From Pseudomonadota bacterium (GTDB taxonomy: Bacteria > Pseudomonadota > Gammaproteobacteria > Burkholderiales > Rhodocyclaceae), in contig JAKOTN010000159.1 in assembly GCA_029776255.1 (NCBI GenBank), positions 164,010-228,009 on the forward strand: a stretch of 64,000 nucleotides of DNA, given 5' to 3'. Of this stretch, positions 43,251-51,922 are shown one piece after another. The notes below the pieces were generated by a model. The model saw only the letters and a program-made list of their open reading frames with translations. It searched no databases and was not told the origin of the DNA. Made by a program: the position numbers and the translations under genes. How positions within the stretch are numbered: position 1 is the stretch's first letter; every line of letters begins with the position of its first letter.

Positions 43251-45143
43251 ATGCGCGATAAAGAACGCTCTCTCGAACTGTTGGCTCCCGCCAAGAACGC
43301 CGACTTCGGTATCGAAGCGATCATCCATGGCGCGGACGCGGTATACATTGGTGGTCCCGTTTTTGGCGCGCGTGCCAAGGCAGGCAATGCGGTTTCCGAT
43401 ATCGCCCGGCTGGTCGCCCATGCCCACCGCTATCGAGCGCGCGTCTTGGTGGCGTTGAATACATTGCTCAGGGACGATGAACTGGAGGAAGCACGGCGGC
43501 TCAGCTGGCAGATTCATGATGCCGGCGCGGACGCACTGATCATCCAGGACATGGGCCTGCTCGAACTCGACCTGCCACCAATCCAGTTACACGCCAGCAC
43601 GCAAACCAATATCCGCACGGTGGAAAAAGCGTGTTTTCTTGAGGCCGTGGGTTTTTCACAGCTCGTCTTGGCACGAGAGCTGGCGCTCGACCAAATCCGC
43701 CGTATCGCCGACGCCACCCGTGGAGTGCTGGAATTCTTTGTTCATGGCGCGCTGTGCGTCAGTTACAGTGGTCAATGCAACATCAGTTATGCGCACACCG
43801 GGCGCAGCGCCAACCGAGGCGATTGCTCGCAAGCTTGCAGGCTTCCGTACTCGCTGGCAGATCAGCAGGGGCGCCTGATCGCCGCCGACAAGCATCTGTT
43901 ATCGATGAAGGACAACGATCAAAGCGACAACTTGCGAGCCTTGGTCGACACCGGCATCGACTCGTTCAAGATCGAAGGTCGCCTCAAGGATCTGGCCTAT
44001 GTCAAAAATATTACCGCTCACTACCGCGGAATGCTCGACAAGATCATCGCGGAAAGACCGGCTACTCGCCGCAGTTCAGTGGGCGAAAGCACCTTTCTGT
44101 TCTCACCGCGACCCGAAAAGACATTCAATCGCGGCGCGACGGACTATTTCGTCAATGGTCGCCAGGAAAACATAGCGGCCGTGGAGTCGCCGAAGTTTGT
44201 CGGCGACGAAATCGGTACCCTCGCCAAATGTGGCGGCAAGAGTTTTGAGGTGACAACGTCGGAAAATCTGCATAACGGCGACGGTGTCGCCTGGTTCGAC
44301 GAGCGCGAACAACTGCACGGCTTGCAAATCAATCGGGTGGAAAAACTACCGAATGGCTATCGCCTGTTCCCGCCGCCAGGCGATGGCAAACTGCCAACCG
44401 GATTGCGGGTCGGCGCGCCGATTTTCCGCAACCGCGACCAGGCCTTCGAACGTCAACTCGCGGGGAAATCCGCCGAGCGCCGGATTGCGGTGCGTCTCCG
44501 TCTGTTTGAAACAACGACGGGTTTCGCTCTCGAAGTGGACGACGGCCAAGGCGTTGCGATCACTGCCATGCTGAGCCATCCGCACGAGGCGGCGCGCAAT
44601 GCGGAACAGGCGCGCGCAATGCTACGCGAAAATATCGGCAGGTTGGGCAACACCGTCTATACCGCTGAGTGTATCGATCTCGATCTCTCTGGCGCTTGGT
44701 TCGTGCCCGCTGCCGCGTTGAACCGGTTACGGCGCGAGGCCATCACCGCTCTCGACGAGGCTCGTCTAGAGGCTTATCGGCAACCGCCACGCCGCCAGGC
44801 CACTGAACCGCCCGCCGTCTATCCCGAGCACGCGCTCGACTACTTGTCGGGCGTTCTTAACCGTCGGGCGCGCGAATTCTATGGCCGTCACGGTGTCAGC
44901 GTCGTCGAACCGGCTTACGAGTGCGGTCAGGAAAAGGGCGAGGTGTCGCTGATGGTCACCAAGCACTGTCTGCGCTTCAGTTTCACGCTTTGTCCGAAGC
45001 AGATCAAGGGCATTCGCCCCGACCCATTGCTACTGATCAACGGCACGGAAAAGCTGACCTTGCGCTTCGATTGCAAGGCCTGCGAAATGCACGTGGTCGG
45101 CAAACTACGGAAAAATCGGTCGCTACGCCTCCGCGAGAAATAG
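43251..45143 (+). CDS. rlhA: 23S rRNA 5-hydroxycytidine C2501 synthase RlhA (U32 peptidase family)
   Basis: 630 residues, the long form of the U32 family with a C-terminal DUF3656-type extension, which points to RlhA rather than the shorter TrhP. Visible motifs are LELLAPAKNADFGIEAIIHGADAVYIGG, LHASTQTNIRT, EFFVHGALCVSYSGQCNIS, the Cys pair in NRGDCSQACRLPY and DSFKIEGRLKD. It is proposed to hydroxylate C2501 of 23S rRNA using prephenate. ATG 43251 follows the divergent pair of small genes. slyX converges downstream. Confidence 0.85.
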   Translation: MRDKERSLELLAPAKNADFGIEAIIHGADAVYIGGPVFGARAKAGNAVSDIARLVAHAHRYRARVLVALNTLLRDDELEEARRLSWQIHDAGADALIIQDMGLLELDLPPIQLHASTQTNIRTVEKACFLEAVGFSQLVLARELALDQIRRIADATRGVLEFFVHGALCVSYSGQCNISYAHTGRSANRGDCSQACRLPYSLADQQGRLIAADKHLLSMKDNDQSDNLRALVDTGIDSFKIEGRLKDLAYVKNITAHYRGMLDKIIAERPATRRSSVGESTFLFSPRPEKTFNRGATDYFVNGRQENIAAVESPKFVGDEIGTLAKCGGKSFEVTTSENLHNGDGVAWFDEREQLHGLQINRVEKLPNGYRLFPPPGDGKLPTGLRVGAPIFRNRDQAFERQLAGKSAERRIAVRLRLFETTTGFALEVDDGQGVAITAMLSHPHEAARNAEQARAMLRENIGRLGNTVYTAECIDLDLSGAWFVPAAALNRLRREAITALDEARLEAYRQPPRRQATEPPAVYPEHALDYLSGVLNRRAREFYGRHGVSVVEPAYECGQEKGEVSLMVTKHCLRFSFTLCPKQIKGIRPDPLLLINGTEKLTLRFDCKACEMHVVGKLRKNRSLRLREK

Positions 45144-45163
45144 CACCCGGGTCATACACCGTC

Positions 45164-45394
45164 TCAATAATGCGGTGGAATCTCCTCGCGTGGATTGCGT
45201 TCGCCGGCAGCGACGGCGGCCATGCCATCCTGCAATTGCCGGTGCAGATGTTGTAATTGCCGCTGCAACAGGTCGATCTGTTGCTGCTGGCGATACACCG
45301 TGAGATTGAGCGTCTCCACCAGATCCTCGGCCAGACTGATCCGCGTTTCCGCTTCGGTCAGTCGCGCTTCCATCGCGGTATCCCTCATTTCCAT
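45164..45394 (-). CDS. slyX: SlyX family protein
   Basis: 76 residues from ATG 45394 (GAGG seven bases before); an ATG at 45373 with GAGGGA is equally possible and gives 69 residues. A coiled coil (EARLTEAETRISLAEDLVETLN), the Gln-rich VYRQQQQIDLLQRQLQHLHRQL and the end EEIPPHY match SlyX. Function unresolved. It is 63 bases upstream of the metallophosphoesterase end, same strand. Confidence 0.82.
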   Translation of the reverse strand: MEMRDTAMEARLTEAETRISLAEDLVETLNLTVYRQQQQIDLLQRQLQHLHRQLQDGMAAVAAGERNPREEIPPHY

Positions 45395-45457
45395 CGAACT
45401 GCCTCGTATCGCTTGTCGCGTGGCCGTGATCCGCACGAAATACGTGCCGCTGGCTCA

Positions 45458-46906
45458 CTAATCCGTCAAACGGTTGATGATAGCCTGCAAGGAGTCCACC
45501 GGATAGACGAGAGGAATCATTACCCCACCGACGCGGGTGAATAAACCGACCTGTTCCGGTTTGGCGCTGTACAAGACATGGTGCTGTTCCATCCCGTCGA
45601 CATTCAGCCAGAAGGTGTTTTCGCTATCGATAGGCGTGTGGCCGACGATGAATGGGAGATTCTTGTCCAGATCGAGAGAGCGGCGAAAACGCTTGACATC
45701 GCGCCGGCCATAACCGTGCGGCCGCTCGGGTCGACGCGAACGGTTAGTGATCAACTCGTTTTGAAGTTGCGGGTGACGGTGCAGTTGCACCAGCATCTCC
45801 CTGGTGACCTTGCCCATTGGCGGCGCCGCGTGACAAGCAACGAAATCCGCCGCAACGACGACGTAAGGCAGCAACTGATAAAACGTATCCATCGCCTGCC
45901 GATATACGTCGCCGCGCCGCTCAGTCAGTGCGTTCGCCCAGCAACGGCCTTGCTGAACGCCGCTCTTGACCATGTTTTCGGAAAAGGAGTCGTGGTTGCC
46001 GCGCAGATAAAAAACGTGTGCCGGAAAACGCCGCTTGAGACGGAAAATGAAATCCATCATCAGCATGGAACTCGCCATTTCGTCCAGTTGCCCATCCACT
46101 TCGGAATGCACCGCGTCACCAAGAATGATCAGCGCGGCGGAACCTTCTTCCAGCGCGTCGAGAAAGGCGTTCTGGCTCAGAACCGTCAGCAGGTTATCGA
46201 GTCGCGCGTGCATGTCGGCGAGCACGATAGGCGTCAGCGTGTCGGGCACGATCAGCAGACCGCCAGGCAGGCCGCGGTCGTCGACCGGACGCCCCTCCTC
46301 CTGTCGTAACAATCGATTGACATCTTCGAGCAGCCGTAACGCCTGATCGTTCGGCAACAGATCAATCGGACCGCCAAAGATTTCGCGTAACCGCCGGAAG
46401 CGGTTCTCCGGCACCCAGCGCATCTCCCGGAAAGCCGCCCCGATGCCGGTGTCAGCCTCGCTCAGATTGCGAAACACGATGGCGTCGCCACCATGAACCA
46501 GCGCCAAATGTTGATCCGCCACCGTTTCCGGATAGCGAAAGAGCGCCTGCTGTACGGCATCCGCCTTGCCCAGCGATAGCCAGTTTTTGGGCGTTAATCG
46601 CAAAAATCCGTCGATATGCCCGGGATTGGTAAAAGGATCGACGACGATGAAACTTTTCAGAGAAAGAGTCTCACCTTTATGATTCAATTGTGTTTCTTGG
46701 TAAAGATGCAGTTTTTTCCTGCCTGAGCCAAGGGTAATTTCGATCGGTCCGGCATCGAGAGGAACGCGCACCTTGGTGTCGCCAAGCCGATGGACGTCAC
46801 CCAATTTCAGATGGTATCCCCAACCGTACCCCCAGCGGGCAAGCAGTGTTCGGAACCAGGCCGACAAGCGCGACAGTTTGAATCGGCGCCGAGAGAAAAG
46901 CGCCAT
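45458..46906 (-). CDS. Metallophosphoesterase with large N-terminal domain
   Basis: 482 residues from ATG 46906, overlapping the previous stop as TGATG. The C-terminal half is a calcineurin-like phosphoesterase: IVLADMHARLDNL (Asp, His), LIILGDAVHSE (Asp, with the usual DRG replaced by VHSE), FYLRGNHDSFSE, ACHAAPP and IVGHTPID. The N-terminal ~215 residues have no domain I recognise; they contain basic residues (SRRRFKLSRLSAWFR). Coupling to a P-loop protein suggests a phosphatase-kinase or phosphatase-switch pair. Confidence 0.8.
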   Translation of the reverse strand: MALFSRRRFKLSRLSAWFRTLLARWGYGWGYHLKLGDVHRLGDTKVRVPLDAGPIEITLGSGRKKLHLYQETQLNHKGETLSLKSFIVVDPFTNPGHIDGFLRLTPKNWLSLGKADAVQQALFRYPETVADQHLALVHGGDAIVFRNLSEADTGIGAAFREMRWVPENRFRRLREIFGGPIDLLPNDQALRLLEDVNRLLRQEEGRPVDDRGLPGGLLIVPDTLTPIVLADMHARLDNLLTVLSQNAFLDALEEGSAALIILGDAVHSEVDGQLDEMASSMLMMDFIFRLKRRFPAHVFYLRGNHDSFSENMVKSGVQQGRCWANALTERRGDVYRQAMDTFYQLLPYVVVAADFVACHAAPPMGKVTREMLVQLHRHPQLQNELITNRSRRPERPHGYGRRDVKRFRRSLDLDKNLPFIVGHTPIDSENTFWLNVDGMEQHHVLYSAKPEQVGLFTRVGGVMIPLVYPVDSLQAIINRLTD

Positions 46907-47523
46907 CACGGAGGCTCCTGCCGCCGCTCGACAAAGCGCCGAGGACGGTCGTCGTCACCTTCGCGGAGATAAACGCCAAATCCCCGGACATGCAGAAATT
47001 CAGCGACACGTCGGAATACCTCGCGTTGGGCGGCGCATATTTCCAGGCTCAGTTGCGCATCGACGGGGTGTGAACCGTGAAGCGCCCGCTCGCGACGTCT
47101 TTCGAAGAGTACTTCTGGCGACGGCAGCAAGAAGTCGAACACGTAACGGCGATACCAGTCGACCGCGAAAAAAAGGCGCTTGCTCGACGGCAGGACGATG
47201 CGTTCGAAATCGACGGATGGCAGGGGGTCGCGGTCCAGGAATTCGGCGTCGAATACCGTCACGGCGTCGTTCAAACCGCAAAACGGCAATCCCAGGTGAA
47301 TTTCACGCGGTCTAACGGCCAACACTTCCGAGCGCCACCAATGTTTGCGGCCCAAATCCAAATACCCCTCCTCCGACCATCCGCCTAGGCGCGAAATCAA
47401 GGTGCTTTTGCCGGCGCCGGGCGGTCCGGTGACCAGCACCTGGCCAACCTTGACGTCAACGGGAAAGACCGTTCCTTTCAAATCCTGCAACGCGTCGATC
47501 GGCTGTGTGGGCAGTTCCGGCAT
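46906..47523 (-). CDS. P-loop nucleotide-binding protein coupled to a phosphoesterase
   Basis: 205 residues. Walker A is VTGPPGAGKSTLISRLGG near residues 31-48; the sequence has KHWWRSEVLAVRPREIHLGLPF, VTVFDAEFLDRDPLPSVDFERIVLP and a C-terminal helical part. It has the size of a small kinase or regulatory ATPase rather than an AAA protein. The stop overlaps the phosphoesterase start, so the two are made in equal amounts and probably cooperate. Substrate unknown. Confidence 0.68.
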   Translation of the reverse strand: MPELPTQPIDALQDLKGTVFPVDVKVGQVLVTGPPGAGKSTLISRLGGWSEEGYLDLGRKHWWRSEVLAVRPREIHLGLPFCGLNDAVTVFDAEFLDRDPLPSVDFERIVLPSSKRLFFAVDWYRRYVFDFLLPSPEVLFERRRERALHGSHPVDAQLSLEICAAQREVFRRVAEFLHVRGFGVYLREGDDDRPRRFVERRQEPP

Positions 47524-47673
47524 GTCGGCGGATCAAAGAATAGCGGGCCTGGCCGCGCCGAAAGGGCAGTCGGCGCCTCCGCGGGTAGGGTTGTCGAGAG
47601 TGGTTTTCAAAAATCCACCGGTAGGTGAAGCAGCGCATCATCCTAACACTGGCAACCGGCAAACGCCCCGACT

Positions 47674-47705
47674 TAAAAAAACGAACGCCCCAAAAACGGG
47701 GCGTT
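47674..47705 (-). terminator. Rho-independent terminator downstream of the DUF47 gene
   Basis: On the minus strand AACGCCCC and GGGGCGTT form a perfect 8-bp stem with a 6-base loop, followed by CGTTTTTTT. It lies 34 bases after the stop of the DUF47 gene and ends the pit/DUF47 transcript. Confidence 0.88.
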
Positions 47706-47738
47706 TGCCGAGCCATCGCGAACAACCGAGGCTTGCGG

Positions 47739-48374
47739 TCAGGCATTCTGAATCAGAATCTCCTCGATCATCTGCGCCGACGCCTTGCAACAGCGGATAA
47801 CTTTCTCTTGTAAGGCGTAGAACTGTCGCAGGCCGACGGCGCGTAACGCGGCCTCTTCGTCGCCCTCTTCCTGAAACAATGCTTTGATCGCCCGTTGAAT
47901 CACCAGATCGGACTTCTCTTCGATTCGTTCGATTTCGGAACAAAGATTGACTGTTTCCTCGCTACGTTCCTTTTCCTTCAGTGAGCCAATGGCCCGGCTC
48001 AGGCGCAGACAAGCCTCGACGGCACGTAGCGCTAGCTCACGCGATTCGCTGGTCGCTTGTTCGACGTTGTAAATGGCAACCGCCTGCGCGACATCCTGCA
48101 CCGCGTTCATCACCCGGTCAATGTCCAGTGTCAGCGCATAGACCTGGTCGCGGTTGAGCGGCGTGACAAAGGATTTGTGCAGCATTTCAATCAGATCGGC
48201 CTTGATCTGATCCGCACTCGCCTCGTTCATATTCACCTCCTTGACCAAGGCGGCAAGATCCTGAGTGCCGTCTCCGAGGCTGTTGATCAGACGCTGCATG
48301 GCATTGGCCCCTGCCAGAACTCGTTCGCTGTGCGCCGCGAGAAGTTCAAAAAACTCGGCCCGCTTGGGTAACAT
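47739..48374 (-). CDS. DUF47 family phosphate transport regulator, copy 1
   Basis: 211 residues, all helical, of the TIGR00153/PhoU-like DUF47 family: LPKRAEFFELLAAHSERVLAGA, LVKEVNMNEASADQIKADLIEML, TPLNRDQVYALTLDIDRVMNAV, end SAQMIEEILIQN. DUF47 proteins accompany PiT permeases and are thought to regulate their transport. It lies downstream of pit; a second DUF47 gene lies upstream. The transcript ends at the terminator at 47674. Confidence 0.9.
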   Translation of the reverse strand: MLPKRAEFFELLAAHSERVLAGANAMQRLINSLGDGTQDLAALVKEVNMNEASADQIKADLIEMLHKSFVTPLNRDQVYALTLDIDRVMNAVQDVAQAVAIYNVEQATSESRELALRAVEACLRLSRAIGSLKEKERSEETVNLCSEIERIEEKSDLVIQRAIKALFQEEGDEEAALRAVGLRQFYALQEKVIRCCKASAQMIEEILIQNA

Positions 48375-48586
48375 ACTTAACTCCCTCGATAATCATCTAT
48401 TGAAACTCGGTGTGCCCGTGCAACGACTCGCGACTCACGTTCCGCCGCCGTCAAAGCGCCCGCTCAAGGACGGTCGTCGGTTACCGACGCGCGGAACCAG
48501 GATCGTCGGGTGACGGGACCTACACGGGTCGGCGAAAACCTGTCGAGGCCCCGTTACCGGGACCCGCCTGGCGACCATCGGCACCT

Positions 48587-49600
48587 TTATAGAAATTTGG
48601 TGCCCAGATACCAGAAAATCGCCGCGATCAATCCCGCCGCCGGGATGGTCAACACCCATGCCACAAGCAGATTCATGGTGATCGCCCAGCGCACAGCCTT
48701 GACGTCGGTGGCGGCGCCGACACCGATGATCGCACCGGTGATGGTATGCGTGGTCGACACCGGGATACCGCCCAGTGTCGCCAAACCCAGCGTGATCGCA
48801 CCGCCCATCGACGCGCAGGAACCACTGATGGCATTGAGTTTGGTGATCTTGGTACCCATGGTTTTGACGATACGCCAGCCGCCCAGATACGTTCCCCAGG
48901 CAATCGCGAAATAGCAGGAATAGATCACCCAACTCGGCAACGTCGCCACATCCTTGGTCGCCACGCCGGCGGTGATCATCAGCAGCCAGATAATGCCAAT
49001 GGTTTTTTGCGCGTCGTTACCGCCATGGCCGAGACTGTAGGCGGCGGCGGCGAACAATTGCCCGCCCTTGAACCATTTTCCTGCCTGATAAGGCGATTTA
49101 TTGCGGAAGATCCAGGCCACCAGCACCATCAGCAAACCGCCAATAAGCACGCCAACCAAGGGAGAAATGATGATGAACGCCAGAATTTTCCCGAAGCCTT
49201 CCCAAACGATCGGTGCGCCGGAACCCGCCTTGGCCACTGTCGCCCCAACCAGACCGCCGACCAGGGCATGTGACGACGACGAGGGAATGCCGTAATACCA
49301 GGTGATGATGTTCCAGGCGAGCGCCCCCACCAAGGCTCCGAAGATCACGTAATAGTCCACGAAAGACGGATCGACGGTTCCCTTGCCGATGGTCGCCGCC
49401 ACCTTGAGCTGGAAAACCCACAAGGCCGCGAAGTTGAAGAACGCGGCGAACAGCACCGCCTGCTTGGGGGTCAACGCGCCGGTAGCCACGATCGTCGAGA
49501 TCGAGTTCGCGCCGTCGTGAAACCCGTTCATGAAGTCGAACGCCAGCGCCACCGCGATCAGCAGCGCCAACGTCCAGATGCTCATATTTAAGCCTTCCAT
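48587..49600 (-). CDS. pit: Low-affinity inorganic phosphate transporter, PiT family
   Basis: 337 residues from ATG 49600 (GAGAGG upstream); ATG 49585 is an alternative. PHO4 family signatures are seen in both halves: FDFMNGFHDGANSISTIVATG, and the repeat SLGHGGNDAQKTIGIIW plus GIPVSTTHTITGAIIGVGA. About ten membrane helices. It imports phosphate, probably as metal-phosphate with H+ symport. The gene sits between two DUF47 genes, 13 bases after the upstream one. Confidence 0.92.
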   Translation of the reverse strand: MEGLNMSIWTLALLIAVALAFDFMNGFHDGANSISTIVATGALTPKQAVLFAAFFNFAALWVFQLKVAATIGKGTVDPSFVDYYVIFGALVGALAWNIITWYYGIPSSSSHALVGGLVGATVAKAGSGAPIVWEGFGKILAFIIISPLVGVLIGGLLMVLVAWIFRNKSPYQAGKWFKGGQLFAAAAYSLGHGGNDAQKTIGIIWLLMITAGVATKDVATLPSWVIYSCYFAIAWGTYLGGWRIVKTMGTKITKLNAISGSCASMGGAITLGLATLGGIPVSTTHTITGAIIGVGAATDVKAVRWAITMNLLVAWVLTIPAAGLIAAIFWYLGTKFL

Positions 49601-49613
49601 TTTGGGCAACCTC

Positions 49614-50252
49614 TCAGGAGTTCTCGATCAGGATCTCTTCGATCATCTTGGCGGCATCCTGACAGCAGTCGAGGACGGACTCCTGTAGCGAGTAAAATTC
49701 CCGCATTTTCATCGTCTGCCAGACGTTGGCCCCGGGTTGAAACAGGGCGGCGATCGCTTTTTGCTGCACCTTGTCGGCCTTGCTCTCGATGTTCTCCACT
49801 TCCTTGCACAGATTGAGCGTTTCGGCTCCACGTCCCTTCTCACCCAGGGCGGCGACGGCGCGATTCAGACGCATGCAGGCGTCGGCGCTCAAGGACGCCA
49901 TTTCTCGCGCTTCCACCGTCGACTGTTTGATGCCGTACATATCGATGGCATTCGCCACCGACTGCAGAACATTGAGCGTCATGTCGAGATGACTGATCAG
50001 CGAATGAATCTGATCGCGGTTGATCGGTGTCGTGAAGGACTGATGCAAACGCGCGATCACCTTGGCCTTGATCTCGTCGGCATTTTTTTCGTTGAGATTG
50101 ACTTCGGCGACCAGCGCCGCCGCATTGGCGCCGCCATCGTCCAAGCCATTGATCAGGCGCAGGGTTGCATTCGCCCCGGCAGCGACCTTCTCGGAATGCG
50201 CTGCGAGAAGTTCATAGAATTCCCGGCGTTGCGGCATAAGACTACTAAACAT
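49614..50252 (-). CDS. DUF47 family phosphate transport regulator, copy 2
   Basis: 212 residues, a paralog of the protein at 47739-48374 sharing RREFYELLAAHSEKVAAGA, LVAEVNLNEKNADEIKAKV, TPINRDQIHSLISHLDMTLNVL and the ending AAKMIEEILIEN. It directly precedes pit (13 bases) and is probably cotranscribed. Having two DUF47 genes around one permease suggests heteromers or regulators active under different conditions. Confidence 0.9.
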   Translation of the reverse strand: MFSSLMPQRREFYELLAAHSEKVAAGANATLRLINGLDDGGANAAALVAEVNLNEKNADEIKAKVIARLHQSFTTPINRDQIHSLISHLDMTLNVLQSVANAIDMYGIKQSTVEAREMASLSADACMRLNRAVAALGEKGRGAETLNLCKEVENIESKADKVQQKAIAALFQPGANVWQTMKMREFYSLQESVLDCCQDAAKMIEEILIENS

Positions 50253-50441
50253 ACGACCTCCATTGGTTAACGATCCGCTCTTTTGAGCACCGCTTGCAAA
50301 ACAGCCGAAAAACCGATCACTCGTCGGTATTCCCGGCGTGAAACAGAATCCCTACGGGCGGCGGGCTTTCGCGAGCGTGAACCGCCCGCCGTTCGCGACA
50401 CCCGCCTCAAGAGCATTCAATAACCGGAACGTCGCAACCGT

Positions 50442-51008
50442 TCAGCTCTTTTTCCGTCGTTTCGGCGGCAGCGCCACCGAGGCCAGCAATTCCTTCATCG
50501 CGCCCACTTTTTGCTCGGCAAACAAATGCACCGCCGCGCGAACGATGTCCGACTTGCTCGCTGTCCAGCCAGCGGCCTTCGACAGGTCCACGCGCAAGTT
50601 TTCGATCGCCTCCCCCTCGCTTTTCGGCAGTTCAAGCGGATAGCGCACTACCTTCTCCGGCTTTACCTTGACAACCTTGGTCGATTTTTCAGTCGTCTTT
50701 CCAGCCTTCCCGGCGGCCTTTTTTTCAGCTTTTGTGTCAGTCTTTTTTGCCGCCTTTTTTGCCGCCTTTTTGTCGATTTTTCTGCTGCCCTTGAGTTTTT
50801 TTACTTCCGGAGTCGCCGGCGGTATCGCCGACACCGTTTCTTTCACAGGTGGCGGATCTTCCGCGACGACTGCGGGGGCTTCTCGCGTCGGCGTAGACAG
50901 CAACGGGATCTCGCTTTCGGCCAGACGGACCGCAAGCGATTCGTCTTCCTTCTTCAAGCTCGCGCGCAGTGCGGTCTTGTTGTCGGTAATGATCGGTGGC
51001 GTGGTCAT
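50442..51008 (-). CDS. Lys-rich ParA partner with ribbon-helix-helix-like C-terminus
   Basis: 188 residues; start overlaps the parA stop (ATGA). Residues 1-70 are acidic/Pro-rich and probably disordered. Residues ~70-115 are a histone-like Lys/Ala stretch (KAAKKAAKKTDTKAEKKAAG) suited to non-specific DNA binding. Residues ~120-180 (YPLELPKSEGEAIENLRVDL, then WTASKSDIVRAAVHLFAEQK) look like a ribbon-helix-helix dimerisation/DNA domain followed by helices. This matches the partner type of small ParA proteins. It is not ParB (no HTH/CTPase motifs). Confidence 0.65.
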   Translation of the reverse strand: MTTPPIITDNKTALRASLKKEDESLAVRLAESEIPLLSTPTREAPAVVAEDPPPVKETVSAIPPATPEVKKLKGSRKIDKKAAKKAAKKTDTKAEKKAAGKAGKTTEKSTKVVKVKPEKVVRYPLELPKSEGEAIENLRVDLSKAAGWTASKSDIVRAAVHLFAEQKVGAMKELLASVALPPKRRKKS

Positions 51009-51673
51009 GCGGGTTCTCCCAGTTGTTCACGGATGGCTTGGATGAGCTTGCGGACTTCTTGCTGCGCGGCATCGGCGGCAGCGCCGAGCTGAAAAACAGA
51101 GGCGCCGACAACGGCGCTTTGTGCATAGGCATTACGCTGCGAAAGCGTCGCACCCAATACCGGCAGAGTGAATTCATTCAACAGATCAAGCACATCAGAA
51201 GCAAGCGCGGTGTTTTGCACCCGATTAGGGAGAATACATCCCCGCAGACGATGGCTTTGTTCCATGCGCTTGAGAATCAGGCGCTCGACCGCCAGCGTCG
51301 ACCACAAATCCGTCGGACCAGGCACCGCCGGGATCACCGCCAGATGAGCGACAGCCAAGGCCGCCATGGTCGAGGGATGCGAAATGGAGGGCGGCGTGTC
51401 GAGGACAATGTAATCAGCCTCGCTTTGCAAGGCGGCGATATTCTTGATCAATTCAAGGCCAGACATTTTCCGCACATCCAGGTGAAGATCCGAATCCAGC
51501 AAAGGTGCCGATTCAGCCCAACGAAACGAACTCTCTTGCGGGTCCAGATCGACCAGCAACACCGAGGCACCATTCTCATGAAACCCACCACCCAACTGCA
51601 TGGTGACGGTGGTTTTGCCAGCACCACCTTTTTGCGAGATCACAGCAATCACCCGACCCAAAGACACGGACAT
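51005..51673 (-). CDS. ParA-family ATPase (small, type Ib-like)
   Basis: 222 residues. Deviant Walker A KGGAGKTTVTMQL (Lys15 and Lys20), Walker A' VLLVDLDPQESSFRWAE, Walker B YIVLDTPPS and TDLWSTLAVERL. It lacks the N-terminal HTH of large plasmid ParA proteins, so it fits the small ParA class that relies on a separate ribbon-helix-helix partner, present as the overlapping downstream gene. A tandem 12-bp iteron array lies 83-118 bases upstream, where type Ib systems keep their centromere. Plasmid partition or cargo positioning are both possible. Confidence 0.85.
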   Translation of the reverse strand: MSVSLGRVIAVISQKGGAGKTTVTMQLGGGFHENGASVLLVDLDPQESSFRWAESAPLLDSDLHLDVRKMSGLELIKNIAALQSEADYIVLDTPPSISHPSTMAALAVAHLAVIPAVPGPTDLWSTLAVERLILKRMEQSHRLRGCILPNRVQNTALASDVLDLLNEFTLPVLGATLSQRNAYAQSAVVGASVFQLGAAADAAQQEVRKLIQAIREQLGEPA

Positions 51674-51755
51674 GGGAATTCCTTGTAAAGAGCGAATTAA
51701 TGTGAATCTGCGAGGCGAAGATTATGCCCGCAGGGGAAAAACGGACAAGGCGACG

Positions 51756-51791
51756 ACGGGCCAAAACACGGGCCAAAAAATGGGCCATTTT
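51756..51791. repeat. Three 12-bp tandem iterons upstream of parA
   Basis: ACGGGCCAAAAC, ACGGGCCAAAAA and ATGGGCCATTTT follow each other without gap; the core GGGCCA recurs at exactly 12-base steps (51758, 51770, 51782). A weaker copy (ACGGACAAGGCG) precedes them at 51741. Twelve-base phasing places each site about one helical turn apart, as in operators bound by ribbon-helix-helix proteins. The rest of the 51674-51922 gap holds no gene. Confidence 0.7.
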
Positions 51792-51922
51792 GCGGTCGGC
51801 AACGATAGTCTGCCGCACCTCTCGGAACCCCAATCCGTGCGCCTTGTAACAGCAGGACAAGGATAGCAGCGAAAACCGGCGACAACGTCAGGGAAAAGGA
51901 CCGGAATCCGGTCGGGCACGCT

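Noticed and set aside
50350..50400. GGCGGGC...GCCCGCC hairpin between the ParA partner gene and DUF47
   Set aside because: No T tract on either strand after the stem, so not called a terminator; may be incidental GC pairing.
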